Below are positions 1-8,355 of a DNA stretch of 64,000 nucleotides, one piece after another; position 1 is the first letter of the stretch; the number at the start of each line of letters is the position of its first letter. The position numbers and the translations under genes are program-made. The notes beneath the pieces are model-generated. The model ran no database searches, was not told the origin of the DNA, and saw only the letters and a list, made by a program, of their open reading frames with translations. Source of the DNA: Terrimonas rubra (GTDB lineage: Bacteria; Bacteroidota; Bacteroidia; Chitinophagales; Chitinophagaceae); assembly GCF_042686025.1 (NCBI RefSeq), contig NZ_JBHUOZ010000002.1, positions 248,001 to 312,000 on the forward strand, given 5' to 3'.

Positions 1-1
1 C

Positions 2-1690
2 ATGGATAGTAACGACCTGGAAAGAGAAAGGGGTATTACTATTTTCAGTAAAAATGCTGCCGTTACCTACAACGGGGTTAAAATTAATGTGATCGACACC
101 CCTGGTCACGCCGACTTTGGCGGTGAAGTGGAAAGGGTATTGAAAATGGCTGATGGTGTTTGCCTTTTGGTGGACGCTTTTGAAGGCCCGATGCCCCAGA
201 CCCGTTTCGTATTACAGAAAGCATTGCAGTTAAACCTGAAACCAATTGTTATTATTAACAAGGTTGATAAACCAAACTGCCGTCCTGATGAAGTACATGA
301 CGCTGTTTTTGAATTATTCTTTAACCTGGATGCGACAGAAGCCCAGTTGGATTTCCCCACCTACTATGGTAGCGGTAAAAACGGCTGGTTTAACGATTCG
401 CTGACCCAGATCGATAATATTAACCCGTTATTGGACGGTATTTTAAAACACGTTCCGCCACCACAGGTGAATGAAGGTCCTTTGCAGATGCAGATCACTT
501 CTTTGGACTACTCTTCTTTCCTGGGCCGTATTGCCGTAGGTAAAGTAAGCCGTGGCAGCATTAAAGAAGGCCAGAACATTGCCTTAATGCAGGCCGATGG
601 CAGCATTAAAAAACAACGTGTAAAAGAATTATACGTATTTGAAGGCATGGGCAAGAAGAAAGCGACTGAAGTTTTTGCCGGCGACCTTTGTGCCGTAGTA
701 GGTATTGAAGATTTTAATATTGGTGATACCATTGCTGATGCAGAAAACCCGGAAGCATTACCGGTGATCAGCGTGGATGAGCCAACCATGAATATGTTGT
801 TCTCTGTAAACAACTCACCTTTCTTTGGTAAAGACGGTAAGTTTGTTACCAGCCGTCACTTACGTGACCGTTTGATGAAAGAAACAGAGAAAAACCTGGC
901 CTTGCGTGTAGTAGACAGTGAAGAAGGTGATAGCCTGCTGGTTTATGGTCGTGGTATATTACACTTAGGTGTACTGATCGAGACCATGCGCCGTGAAGGA
1001 TATGAGTTAACTGTTGGTCAGCCACAGGTAATTGTGAGAGAGATTGATGGTAAAAAATGTGAGCCTTATGAAACACTGGTAGTAGACGTTCCGGAAGAGT
1101 TTGCCAGTAAAGTAATTGACCTGGTAAGCCGCCGTAAAGGTGAAATGCTGATCATGGAAACAAAAGGTACCATGCAGCACCTGGAGTTTGATATTCCTTC
1201 TCGTGGTTTAATTGGTTTACGTACACAAATGTTAACCGCCACTACCGGTGAAGCTGTAATGGCCCACCGCTTCAGCGAATATAAACCATGGAAAGGCCCT
1301 ATCCCCGGTCGTAACAACGGTGTGCTGATCTCTAAGAACACAGAAAAAACTACCGGTTACTCTATTGACAAATTACAGGACCGTGGAACTTTCTTTGTAG
1401 ACCCGGGTGAAGATGTATATGTTGGCCAGATTATTGCCGAGAATATTAAACCCGGCGACCTGGTGGTAAATGCAACGGAAGGTAAAAAACTGACCAACCA
1501 CCGTGCCAGCGGTAGTGACGACGCTACCCGAATTGCTCCAAAAACATTGATGACCCTGGAAGAATGTATGGAGTATATACAGCACGATGAGTGTATTGAG
1601 GTAACGCCTAATTTTATTCGTATGCGTAAGGTTATTTTAGATGAGAACGAAAGAACCAAGCAGGCGAAAAAATTAAGCGCCGAAGTTTAA
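2..1690 (+). CDS. typA: Translational GTPase TypA/BipA, 5'-truncated by window edge
   Basis: A ribosome-associated translational GTPase of the EF-G/LepA superfamily, involved in stress adaptation and large-subunit assembly. The visible 562 residues begin at the switch I region (RERGIT, residues 8-13) and contain G3 (DTPGH, 32-36) and G4 (NKVD, 86-89). Domain II, an EF-G-like domain and the BipA-specific C-terminal domain follow. The P-loop (G1) and roughly 45 N-terminal residues lie left of the window, so the ATG at position 2 is an internal Met and not the start. The stop is followed by a perfect hairpin terminator shared with the convergent gene. Family assignment is very secure from the length and the conserved GTPase motifs. 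Confidence 0.96.
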   Translation: MDSNDLERERGITIFSKNAAVTYNGVKINVIDTPGHADFGGEVERVLKMADGVCLLVDAFEGPMPQTRFVLQKALQLNLKPIVIINKVDKPNCRPDEVHDAVFELFFNLDATEAQLDFPTYYGSGKNGWFNDSLTQIDNINPLLDGILKHVPPPQVNEGPLQMQITSLDYSSFLGRIAVGKVSRGSIKEGQNIALMQADGSIKKQRVKELYVFEGMGKKKATEVFAGDLCAVVGIEDFNIGDTIADAENPEALPVISVDEPTMNMLFSVNNSPFFGKDGKFVTSRHLRDRLMKETEKNLALRVVDSEEGDSLLVYGRGILHLGVLIETMRREGYELTVGQPQVIVREIDGKKCEPYETLVVDVPEEFASKVIDLVSRRKGEMLIMETKGTMQHLEFDIPSRGLIGLRTQMLTATTGEAVMAHRFSEYKPWKGPIPGRNNGVLISKNTEKTTGYSIDKLQDRGTFFVDPGEDVYVGQIIAENIKPGDLVVNATEGKKLTNHRASGSDDATRIAPKTLMTLEECMEYIQHDECIEVTPNFIRMRKVILDENERTKQAKKLSAEV

Positions 1691-1722
1691 TAGTTGAACA
1701 ACAGCTAAAAACACAGATATAT

Positions 1723-1755
1723 AAAACCCGGACCATGGTCCGGGTTTTGTTTTAT
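1723..1755. terminator. Bidirectional intrinsic terminator between typA and the EEP gene
   Basis: A perfect palindrome (AAAACCCGGACC / GGTCCGGGTTTT, 1723-1748) is flanked by an A-run and a T-run. It sits between two convergent stop codons, so it can end transcription from both sides. Confidence 0.85.
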
Positions 1756-1769
1756 TAATATATCATGCA

Positions 1770-2900
1770 TTATTTTTTGGGTAACTGCATATCGGCTACG
1801 AGTAAGTAGTGGTCGGAATAGTTTTTTACCACCCGCCTGAATTGTTTTACGCCGAAAGATTTATCGGCTAAAATATAATCAATCCGCAATGTAGGTGATA
1901 AAGAAGCAAAAGTGCGGCCAATGCCACGGCCTTTTTCCAGGAAAGCATCGTTCATATTACCCCTTAAGGTGAAGTAAGTGTAGGAGTTGGGTACATCGTT
2001 CATATCACCGCAAAACATTACCGGGTAAGGACTGTCGTCCATGATCTTACGGGCAATATCCGTTTGTATCTGCCGGTTAACGATAGCGGTCTTCATTTTG
2101 GCAAAGATGGTTTTGGAATTACTGACGATGCCGTCTTCACCCTCTTTTATCTTGGATATTTTATCATAATCATCCTGCCTCAACTGAAAAGATTGCAGGT
2201 GTGTGCTGAATACCCGGAAGATCTGATCCTTTACTTTAATATCGGCATATACCAGTCCTTCGCGTAATGAAGGACGGGGAAAGTTGATCATACCGCTATC
2301 TACAATGGGGAATCTTGAGAAAATAATGGTGCCGTTCTTTAATACAAAATTGGGATTACCATCATTGTAATAGGTATAGGTATAATAGGGATAGTTGAGT
2401 TTTGTTTGTATGTCGTTAATATTCGCATACCATTCGGGGTTATCATCTACATGTACAAACTCCTGCAGGCAAAGGATGTCGGCATTTTGTTCCTTTAACA
2501 GGTCAAACATTTTTAAGCGGGTCTGGCTGCCTTTGTTGTTGTTGTTTTTCATTTCAACAAAGCGGGCCACATTCCAGGTAGCGATCCTGAAATCGCCTTT
2601 TTTTTCGGTGGTAAATTTTCCCGGGAAGTTGAGGGCAAAAAACACACTGATACTTTTTAAGCCCAGTAATAAAGCAATACCCGATAGTAAAGCATATTTA
2701 CGTTTTACTACCAGCCACCAAACTAAAAAGACAATAACAAACAGTAATAAAAAAGGAAAGCCGATACCCAGGATAGAAAGGAACCACCAACCCGAAGGAC
2801 TGACATAGGGTACCAGGCAGGCCAATAAGAATACCGCTACAACAATAATGTTGCACAACAGTAAGAAGCGCCTGGTAAATAATCGGAATTTGCTGGCCAT
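1770..2900 (-). CDS. Membrane-anchored endonuclease/exonuclease/phosphatase (EEP) family protein
   Basis: 376 residues. Three hydrophobic segments (about 11-33, 38-64 and 70-92) precede a complete EEP fold. Recognisable are the first-strand motif ATWNVARF (about 106-113), the LCLQEF metal-binding Glu, GDMNDVP (298-304), IDYILAD (340-346) and the terminal SDH (362-364), which supply the metal and catalytic residues of the DNase I/phosphatase superfamily. The substrate cannot be read from sequence; phosphodiesters and phosphoinositides are both possible for the family. It is the last gene of a minus-strand group behind two rhomboids, 25 bp after the nearer one. This arrangement suggests an envelope role, which is inference. 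Confidence 0.85.
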   Translation of the reverse strand: MASKFRLFTRRFLLLCNIIVVAVFLLACLVPYVSPSGWWFLSILGIGFPFLLLFVIVFLVWWLVVKRKYALLSGIALLLGLKSISVFFALNFPGKFTTEKKGDFRIATWNVARFVEMKNNNNKGSQTRLKMFDLLKEQNADILCLQEFVHVDDNPEWYANINDIQTKLNYPYYTYTYYNDGNPNFVLKNGTIIFSRFPIVDSGMINFPRPSLREGLVYADIKVKDQIFRVFSTHLQSFQLRQDDYDKISKIKEGEDGIVSNSKTIFAKMKTAIVNRQIQTDIARKIMDDSPYPVMFCGDMNDVPNSYTYFTLRGNMNDAFLEKGRGIGRTFASLSPTLRIDYILADKSFGVKQFRRVVKNYSDHYLLVADMQLPKK

Positions 2901-2925
2901 TGCGCCTAAATTAAGACAAAATTAT

Positions 2926-3870
2926 TTACAACCCTTCCTGGCTGGCACGGTTTAATAATTCTTTTTCTTCCTTGGTCAACGCATCATAACCCTCCTGGTT
3001 GATCTTGTCTAAAATGCCGTCAATACGTTGCTGTGTCAGGTTAGGAGTTTTAGTGTAAGGAGTTGCCGGGCTTTTATAAAAAAGCGTTTCTTTAATGGTT
3101 TCGCCTTTCTTGGGCTTGTCCGGATTAAGCAGGTTAATGAACCAGTCGTACAGGTTGTTCATCCAGTCGCTGCCATCAAAGCCTTTACGTAATAATACAA
3201 TGAACAGCACACCGGTAAGGGCCGCTGACAGGTGTACAATATGACCAAGACCTGCACCGCTAACGGGTATGGTAGCAAAGTCAATAACCAGGTATATAGC
3301 GGTTAATATCCACAACGGAATGCCACCGTTCAGCATATGTAATAAGCGGTATTGGGGTGCAATGGTAGTGGCTGCCGTTGCAATGGCCAATACACCAGCC
3401 GAAGCGCCATAGTACATACCGTTCAGTTTATTATGCGCAAATGCAGGAACCAGGCTTACCAGCAGCAGGTAAACTGTTGCGGCAATTAAGGAGCCATAAA
3501 TGTATAGGGGTACCAGTTTACGGTTGCCGGTAAGATTTTGCAGGATATAACCGAAGGTCCAGAGCCATAACATATTGGCCAGTAATAACCAGAATTCGGT
3601 ATGGGTAAATGCATGGGTAAAGAAGGTCCAGGGTTTCACCAGCAATTCCTTAAAACTGCCTGGCATAGCAAACCATACCAGCACATTGTCGTTAAAATTT
3701 TGAACCGCAACCGCTTTTTCTTCGCCGTAATAGTTCAGATAAGATACCGCTTTAAAAAAACCGAGCACTACAAAAATAATAGCGCTGATAGCAATGAGCA
3801 GTATAAGCGTTCCACTGCGGTCGTTTAACGACAATCGTTTATAATATGAAGATTCGTATGATGATTTCAT
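2926..3870 (-). CDS. Rhomboid-family membrane protein with altered active-site motifs
   Basis: 314 residues with a rhomboid-type transmembrane core and an approximately 80-residue cytoplasmic tail rich in charged residues (LTKEEKELL near the end). Against its neighbour, the oxyanion-hole HxxxN motif reads LLLAN (95-99), losing the His. The nucleophile motif GxSG reads GASA (Ser157), and the His motif AHLGG reads VHLSA (His213). Serine and histidine of the dyad are therefore present, but three supporting positions are changed. It may be a weakly active or regulatory rhomboid. It lies 58 bp downstream of a canonical rhomboid on the same strand, so the two are probably co-transcribed. Confidence 0.82.
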   Translation of the reverse strand: MKSSYESSYYKRLSLNDRSGTLILLIAISAIIFVVLGFFKAVSYLNYYGEEKAVAVQNFNDNVLVWFAMPGSFKELLVKPWTFFTHAFTHTEFWLLLANMLWLWTFGYILQNLTGNRKLVPLYIYGSLIAATVYLLLVSLVPAFAHNKLNGMYYGASAGVLAIATAATTIAPQYRLLHMLNGGIPLWILTAIYLVIDFATIPVSGAGLGHIVHLSAALTGVLFIVLLRKGFDGSDWMNNLYDWFINLLNPDKPKKGETIKETLFYKSPATPYTKTPNLTQQRIDGILDKINQEGYDALTKEEKELLNRASQEGL

Positions 3871-3928
3871 TGCAATATAAAATTATTGCAGGCAAAACAG
3901 TTTTTTGAGCTTTACCGGCGCCGCGCTA

Positions 3929-4558
3929 CTAATACAACGTTTTTTTATTGGTTTTGTTCCAGATGAGGACAATTATTACACCGGTTAAAGCGCCTCCCAG
4001 GTGAGCAAAGTGGGCAATATTATCCCCGGGAACATTGGAGATACCGCCAAAAAGGTCAAAAGCCATATAACCAATAGCTACCCATTTTGCCTTTATGGGC
4101 ACGGGAATAAACATGATATACATTTCTGTATTGGGGAAAAGCATGGCAAAGGCAGCAAAAACGCCAAATATGGCCCCGGAAGCGCCTACTACGGAAGCGT
4201 AACCACCTGTAAAGTGCTGGATGAGCAGGTGGGCGGCCGCAGCGCCAATTCCACATAATAAATAAAACGTAAGAAATCTTTTAGCGCCCCATACGTTCTC
4301 TAATATTTTTCCAAACATCCACAGCATAAACATATTAAACAATATGTGAAAAAGGCCATACTGTGAGTGAGCAAACATGTGCGTAAAAATCTGGTAGGGC
4401 TCAAACAGCGGAGAATCTACCGGCCATAAAGCGATACGTTCTGTCAAAAACTGGTTTTTAAAAACCAGTTGAGCTATCCATACCAATACGTTCAGGATAA
4501 TCAAATTCTTTACAACCGGGGGAAAATTATCCGGCCGCACTTGTCTAAAATTACTCAT
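3929..4558 (-). CDS. Rhomboid intramembrane serine protease
   Basis: 209 residues, the minimal bacterial rhomboid size, with six hydrophobic segments. All family motifs are intact: HxxxN (His71-Asn75) for the oxyanion hole, GASG with nucleophile Ser127, and AHLGG with catalytic His186. Such enzymes cut transmembrane substrates within the bilayer; the substrate here is unknown. It leads a minus-strand group with the divergent second rhomboid and the EEP protein. The pairing of a canonical and a divergent rhomboid suggests a gene duplication. Confidence 0.93.
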   Translation of the reverse strand: MSNFRQVRPDNFPPVVKNLIILNVLVWIAQLVFKNQFLTERIALWPVDSPLFEPYQIFTHMFAHSQYGLFHILFNMFMLWMFGKILENVWGAKRFLTFYLLCGIGAAAAHLLIQHFTGGYASVVGASGAIFGVFAAFAMLFPNTEMYIMFIPVPIKAKWVAIGYMAFDLFGGISNVPGDNIAHFAHLGGALTGVIIVLIWNKTNKKTLY

Positions 4559-4654
4559 GGCGCAAATTTACAATAACCGGCTCACTTTTCCTGACCGAGT
4601 ACTATGAACGGTAACTGGTAAAAAAGGCCGCGGTAACTGGTTTTTAGGCCCGTA

Positions 4655-6502
4655 TTAAATAAAGGGAGCGGCGGTTAAATAACGCCAGTTAAAGTTATTG
4701 GCCTCGTAGGCATTTTGTGCTACCGGCTTTTGCTGCAATACACTCGCATTTAATATTTTTTCGGCCACCAGTTTTGTTTTGGCCTGGTGAATCATATCTG
4801 TTACGGCAGGGTCCTGTACCCAGTTTTTTTGCGGGGGTTCAAAGCCTACCTTATCCTTACGCCATGTAATGTTTGCAGGCAATTGTGTTTCCATGGTTTT
4901 TCGCAGTATCCATTTGCCATATCCTTTTTTTATTTTGAAGGAAGGCGGTAAGGAAAAAACAAAACTCACCAGTTCATGGTCAAGGAAAGGCAGGCGCACT
5001 TCACGGCCATGGGCCATACTGTTCCTGTCGGCATACCGTAGTAACTCCTCTAACCCATGCATACAGGTGTTGAAATACAAAGCGCCGTTCAGGTTAAAAA
5101 ACGGTGGCGTGGTATAATACGCTTCGCGACTCTGGAGGTGTACAAAATCAGCCGTAAGGTCTTTTTGCTGAAGGGCTGATAACAAATATCTTTTTTCAAC
5201 GATGGTGGAAGCAATATCCGGGAACAGGGCTGCAATAATATTGCGAAAGCCGAAGGGCTCCTGAACCCCCAGTTTACGGGCAGCTTTTAGTTCGCCGCTG
5301 GTGAACAGCCTGCGTTTTACAAAAAGCTCCTGCCAGTACCATTTGTAATGATGACGGTAACCCGCCAGTATTTCATCGGCACCCTGGCCGTCCAGTAGTA
5401 CTTTGGTTTGCCCCCTGGCGGCCAGTTCAAACACTTTATACTGTGCAATAATCCCCGCCGATCCAAAAGGTTCCTCCTGGTGATGAACGATCTTTTGCCA
5501 GAGCCCGGTCATGTCATCCACCGTGGGTGTAACCGTATGTCCTGTAACCTCCCATTCGTCTGTAAGCTGCTGAATATATGCACTTTCATTTTTTTCAAAC
5601 CCGGGGAAGATAGCTGAAAAAGTATGGGGTTTATGCTGGCTTACCTGTAACACGGTGCTTAGTACAGAAGAGCTGTCCAGGCCGCCGCTCAGGCTGGTAC
5701 CCACGGATACATCGCTCCTTAACCTTCTTTTTACCGATTCTTCAAAAAGATATTTAAACTCGTCCAGCGCATCATACTCATTCATTTTTTTCTGTTGGTG
5801 CTGCGGATCAATATCCCAGTATTTCTCTACATACAGTTCCCCGTTATCGGGCGTATAGTATAACCTGCAGGCTGCAGGTAATTTAAAAATATTGGTATAA
5901 AAGGTTTCTTCGGGCCGTTCCGGATTGTCTACATACCCAATAGTGATATAGTTAAACATCAGCTGCAGGTTGGTTTGTTTGCTAACCCCTGCAGCCCAGA
6001 GGGCTTTCATCTCCGATGCAAATAAAAAACCCTGGTTAGTACTATTGTAAAAAAATGGCTTTTCACCAAAACGGTCACGGGCAGCAAAAAGTTCCTGCTC
6101 CGCTTCGTTCCAGATGGCAAAGGCAAACATGCCGTCAAAGTGTAACACGCAATCCTCACCATAAAAGTCGTAAGCAGCTAAAATAACTTCGGTATCCGAT
6201 TGGGTGGAAAAACTATAGCCTTGTTTTATTAATGTATTACGCAGCTCCGGGTAATTATATATTTCGCCGTTATAGGTAATGCTTAATGCTCCCTGGTAGT
6301 TACGATGCATGGGCTGTGCGGCGGCATTACTCAAATCGATGATCGCCAGGCGACGATGACCCAACAGTACCTGGCTATCGGAGGAGTGCCAATGCCCCTC
6401 CCCATCGGACCCGCGGTGAGCCAATGCCCGGGTCATTTGCTGCAACTGGGATAAGTTGTATGCTCCGCTCTGTCGTTGTATAATACCGGCAATGCCACAC
6501 AT
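4655..6502 (-). CDS. asnB: Asparagine synthase (glutamine-hydrolysing)
   Basis: 615 residues. It converts aspartate, glutamine and ATP to asparagine, glutamate, AMP and PPi. The N-terminus MCGIAGI exposes Cys2, the glutaminase nucleophile, so the start codon is certain. The class II amidotransferase domain covers about 2-210 with the RGSDG and YNGEIYN motifs. The synthetase domain carries the ATP-pyrophosphatase loop SGGLDSSS (272-279). AsnB-like enzymes also amidate amino sugars or peptides in polysaccharide clusters, but no such cluster is adjacent, so asparagine synthesis is the default reading. The gene is divergent from the small envelope gene at 6628 and is monocistronic as far as visible. 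Confidence 0.93.
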   Translation of the reverse strand: MCGIAGIIQRQSGAYNLSQLQQMTRALAHRGSDGEGHWHSSDSQVLLGHRRLAIIDLSNAAAQPMHRNYQGALSITYNGEIYNYPELRNTLIKQGYSFSTQSDTEVILAAYDFYGEDCVLHFDGMFAFAIWNEAEQELFAARDRFGEKPFFYNSTNQGFLFASEMKALWAAGVSKQTNLQLMFNYITIGYVDNPERPEETFYTNIFKLPAACRLYYTPDNGELYVEKYWDIDPQHQQKKMNEYDALDEFKYLFEESVKRRLRSDVSVGTSLSGGLDSSSVLSTVLQVSQHKPHTFSAIFPGFEKNESAYIQQLTDEWEVTGHTVTPTVDDMTGLWQKIVHHQEEPFGSAGIIAQYKVFELAARGQTKVLLDGQGADEILAGYRHHYKWYWQELFVKRRLFTSGELKAARKLGVQEPFGFRNIIAALFPDIASTIVEKRYLLSALQQKDLTADFVHLQSREAYYTTPPFFNLNGALYFNTCMHGLEELLRYADRNSMAHGREVRLPFLDHELVSFVFSLPPSFKIKKGYGKWILRKTMETQLPANITWRKDKVGFEPPQKNWVQDPAVTDMIHQAKTKLVAEKILNASVLQQKPVAQNAYEANNFNWRYLTAAPFI

Positions 6503-6627
6503 AGTGTAAATATCGAAAGAAAAACGGAGTTTTCAGTATACGTTACCCCGGAACAGCCAGAAGAACCGGAACCAGCCCTGCATAGATTTTAACATATTGC
6601 TAAAACATAGGGTTGTAAGTTTGAAGC

Positions 6628-7143
6628 ATGAACCGTCTGCTGCTGCTATTCACCATTATTCTTTTACCGCTACTGGCCTGTGCACAGCCCGGATATTTGT
6701 TTGTAAAAAAAGGAGCAAAGAAAAAAAAGACCTACGAAGAAGGTGACCGCATTGCTTTACGTTTGACCAATGATACGGTTTATCATGGCCTGATCACTTT
6801 ATTATACCGGGATACGATTTATTTAAACGGCAAACCCATACCTGCCAGGGATGTAAAAGCCGTGGTATTACCTGTAAGGAGCAATAAATTTCCTGTGGAT
6901 GGCAAGACGCTGTTATTAATCACAGCCGGATCGGCCATGGTATCGGGCGGGTTAATGCTGAACGATATGGAAACCCCGAAAAACGCAATTATGACGGGGC
7001 TTGCCATGGGCTTTGGCTCCATACTGGTACGTTATGGTATACAGACCGTAGTACATTGGGTCAGGAAGAAAGAGTACCGAATGGGTAAAAAGTACCGCAT
7101 ACAGGTACTGGAGTTTCATATGCCCGGGCGGCTGGGTTTTTAG
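6628..7143 (+). CDS. Small exported protein of unknown function
   Basis: 171 residues, not recognised. An N-terminal hydrophobic stretch ends in LLACAQ (15-20), which is either a signal peptidase I site or a lipobox with Cys18. A Lys-rich patch (about 27-33) follows. A short beta-rich region (about 38-85) resembles the small domains seen in other Bacteroidota envelope proteins, and two hydrophobic segments (about 91-108 and 116-135) could span the membrane. It is convergent with the phosphatase-like gene, with only 2 bp between the stops. The sequence TAAGTTTG at 6616-6623 matches the -7 promoter element but sits only 4 bp before the ATG. The ORF is plausible from its codon style and length. 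Confidence 0.7.
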   Translation: MNRLLLLFTIILLPLLACAQPGYLFVKKGAKKKKTYEEGDRIALRLTNDTVYHGLITLLYRDTIYLNGKPIPARDVKAVVLPVRSNKFPVDGKTLLLITAGSAMVSGGLMLNDMETPKNAIMTGLAMGFGSILVRYGIQTVVHWVRKKEYRMGKKYRIQVLEFHMPGRLGF

Positions 7144-7145
7144 CC

Positions 7146-8231
7146 TTATTTTGTTAACAGGTCCCAGAACGAATCGGCAATAGGGTGGCTGGCTTTAAAT
7201 TGTAAGCCCAGGGATGCCGCAAAAGTTTGTGCAAATTTTTCCTGGAATAAGTGTCCCGCTGTTTTTATTTCCCCTTTTGTTTTTACACCATTGCCCCAGG
7301 CTGCGAACCATATTTCATTAGCGCCGGCAATTGTACTGCCGTGGCTGGTCCATTGTGTTTTTTTAACATCCCCGCGACCATGATCGGTGGTAAAAAATAC
7401 AGTGGTCTTATTTTTATACTGCGGATCACTTTGTAAAAACTCCCATAATTCTTTTAACCAGGTATCCACCTGCCAGGCCGCATCCAAATAAGAGCGGTAT
7501 TTGCCCGCATGTGCCCATTCATCCGTTTCACCATAACCAATAAACAATACACGGGGTTTGTTTTGTTTCAAATGTTCCATGGCTGCATAATGGGTAAACA
7601 CATCCAAGCATTCCCCATCGCCCCAGGGTTTGTAGGAGTCCTTCAGCATACTGTTCACCAATTGCTGGCGGGGTGATAAGTTGTTACCGGCTACGGTATC
7701 AAAAGCACTCACAACAGGTATACCACTGCGCTTTTCATTTAAAATACGGTCAAAAGCATTCCAGGCGCCAAAAGCCGCCACCTTGTTCCTGAAACGTGGT
7801 TGTTGCTGTAAATATTCCAATACCGTAGTATGCGGGTTTGCCGGGTAGTTATTACTGTTAATATTGGGATCGGCATAACCGGTGAATATTTCGCTGTAAC
7901 CGGGATAGGAGAACCAATGCGGGTTGGCTACGTCTACCTCGTTTTTATAGGCCCTGTTGCCATATACCTGGCCTATTTTTTCAATATTGTTCCAGAAAAA
8001 AGGCATGAGTTTTTTCCGGCGGTCCAGTTCATTTTCTGCCCAGTAGTTGTGGAAAATATAACTGCTGTCACCTTCATTGAATTTTTTATTATTGGCAATA
8101 GCCGTATCCATGCCCTTAAACAGCTCCTGCCAGCGCAGGCCATCGGTAGTAATAATAATGATGTTCTCCGATGGTGTTTGCGCTGTTGCGGCCACACTAA
8201 TAAATGCTAATAGTATAAAAAGATACCTCAT
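7146..8231 (-). CDS. Exported alkaline-phosphatase-superfamily phosphodiesterase/sulfatase-like protein
   Basis: 361 residues with a signal peptide (about 1-18). The alkaline phosphatase/type I phosphodiesterase fold is marked by IITTDGLRW (first metal Asp, about residue 30). A Ser in the PGYSEI context is the likely nucleophile. Later metal motifs are GETDEWAH and TTDHGRGD near the C-terminus. The usual substrates of the superfamily are phosphate mono- and diesters or sulfate esters; which applies is not visible. The signal peptide places it in the periplasm. No pathway partner is adjacent. Confidence 0.82.
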   Translation of the reverse strand: MRYLFILLAFISVAATAQTPSENIIIITTDGLRWQELFKGMDTAIANNKKFNEGDSSYIFHNYWAENELDRRKKLMPFFWNNIEKIGQVYGNRAYKNEVDVANPHWFSYPGYSEIFTGYADPNINSNNYPANPHTTVLEYLQQQPRFRNKVAAFGAWNAFDRILNEKRSGIPVVSAFDTVAGNNLSPRQQLVNSMLKDSYKPWGDGECLDVFTHYAAMEHLKQNKPRVLFIGYGETDEWAHAGKYRSYLDAAWQVDTWLKELWEFLQSDPQYKNKTTVFFTTDHGRGDVKKTQWTSHGSTIAGANEIWFAAWGNGVKTKGEIKTAGHLFQEKFAQTFAASLGLQFKASHPIADSFWDLLTK

Positions 8232-8355
8232 CAGTATATGATTTTATAAACAAGTGCAAAGTTCAACAAGATACGCTATACACGGTATTAAGAAATTGTT
8301 TCCCGTTCAGTAAATACAATCTGTATACTAAATACTACATACTGTATACTCTAAA

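Noticed and set aside
4610..4641. 10-bp direct repeat GGTAACTGGT before asnB's end
   Set aside because: Two copies of a short word with no further structure; could be chance or part of a weak terminator.
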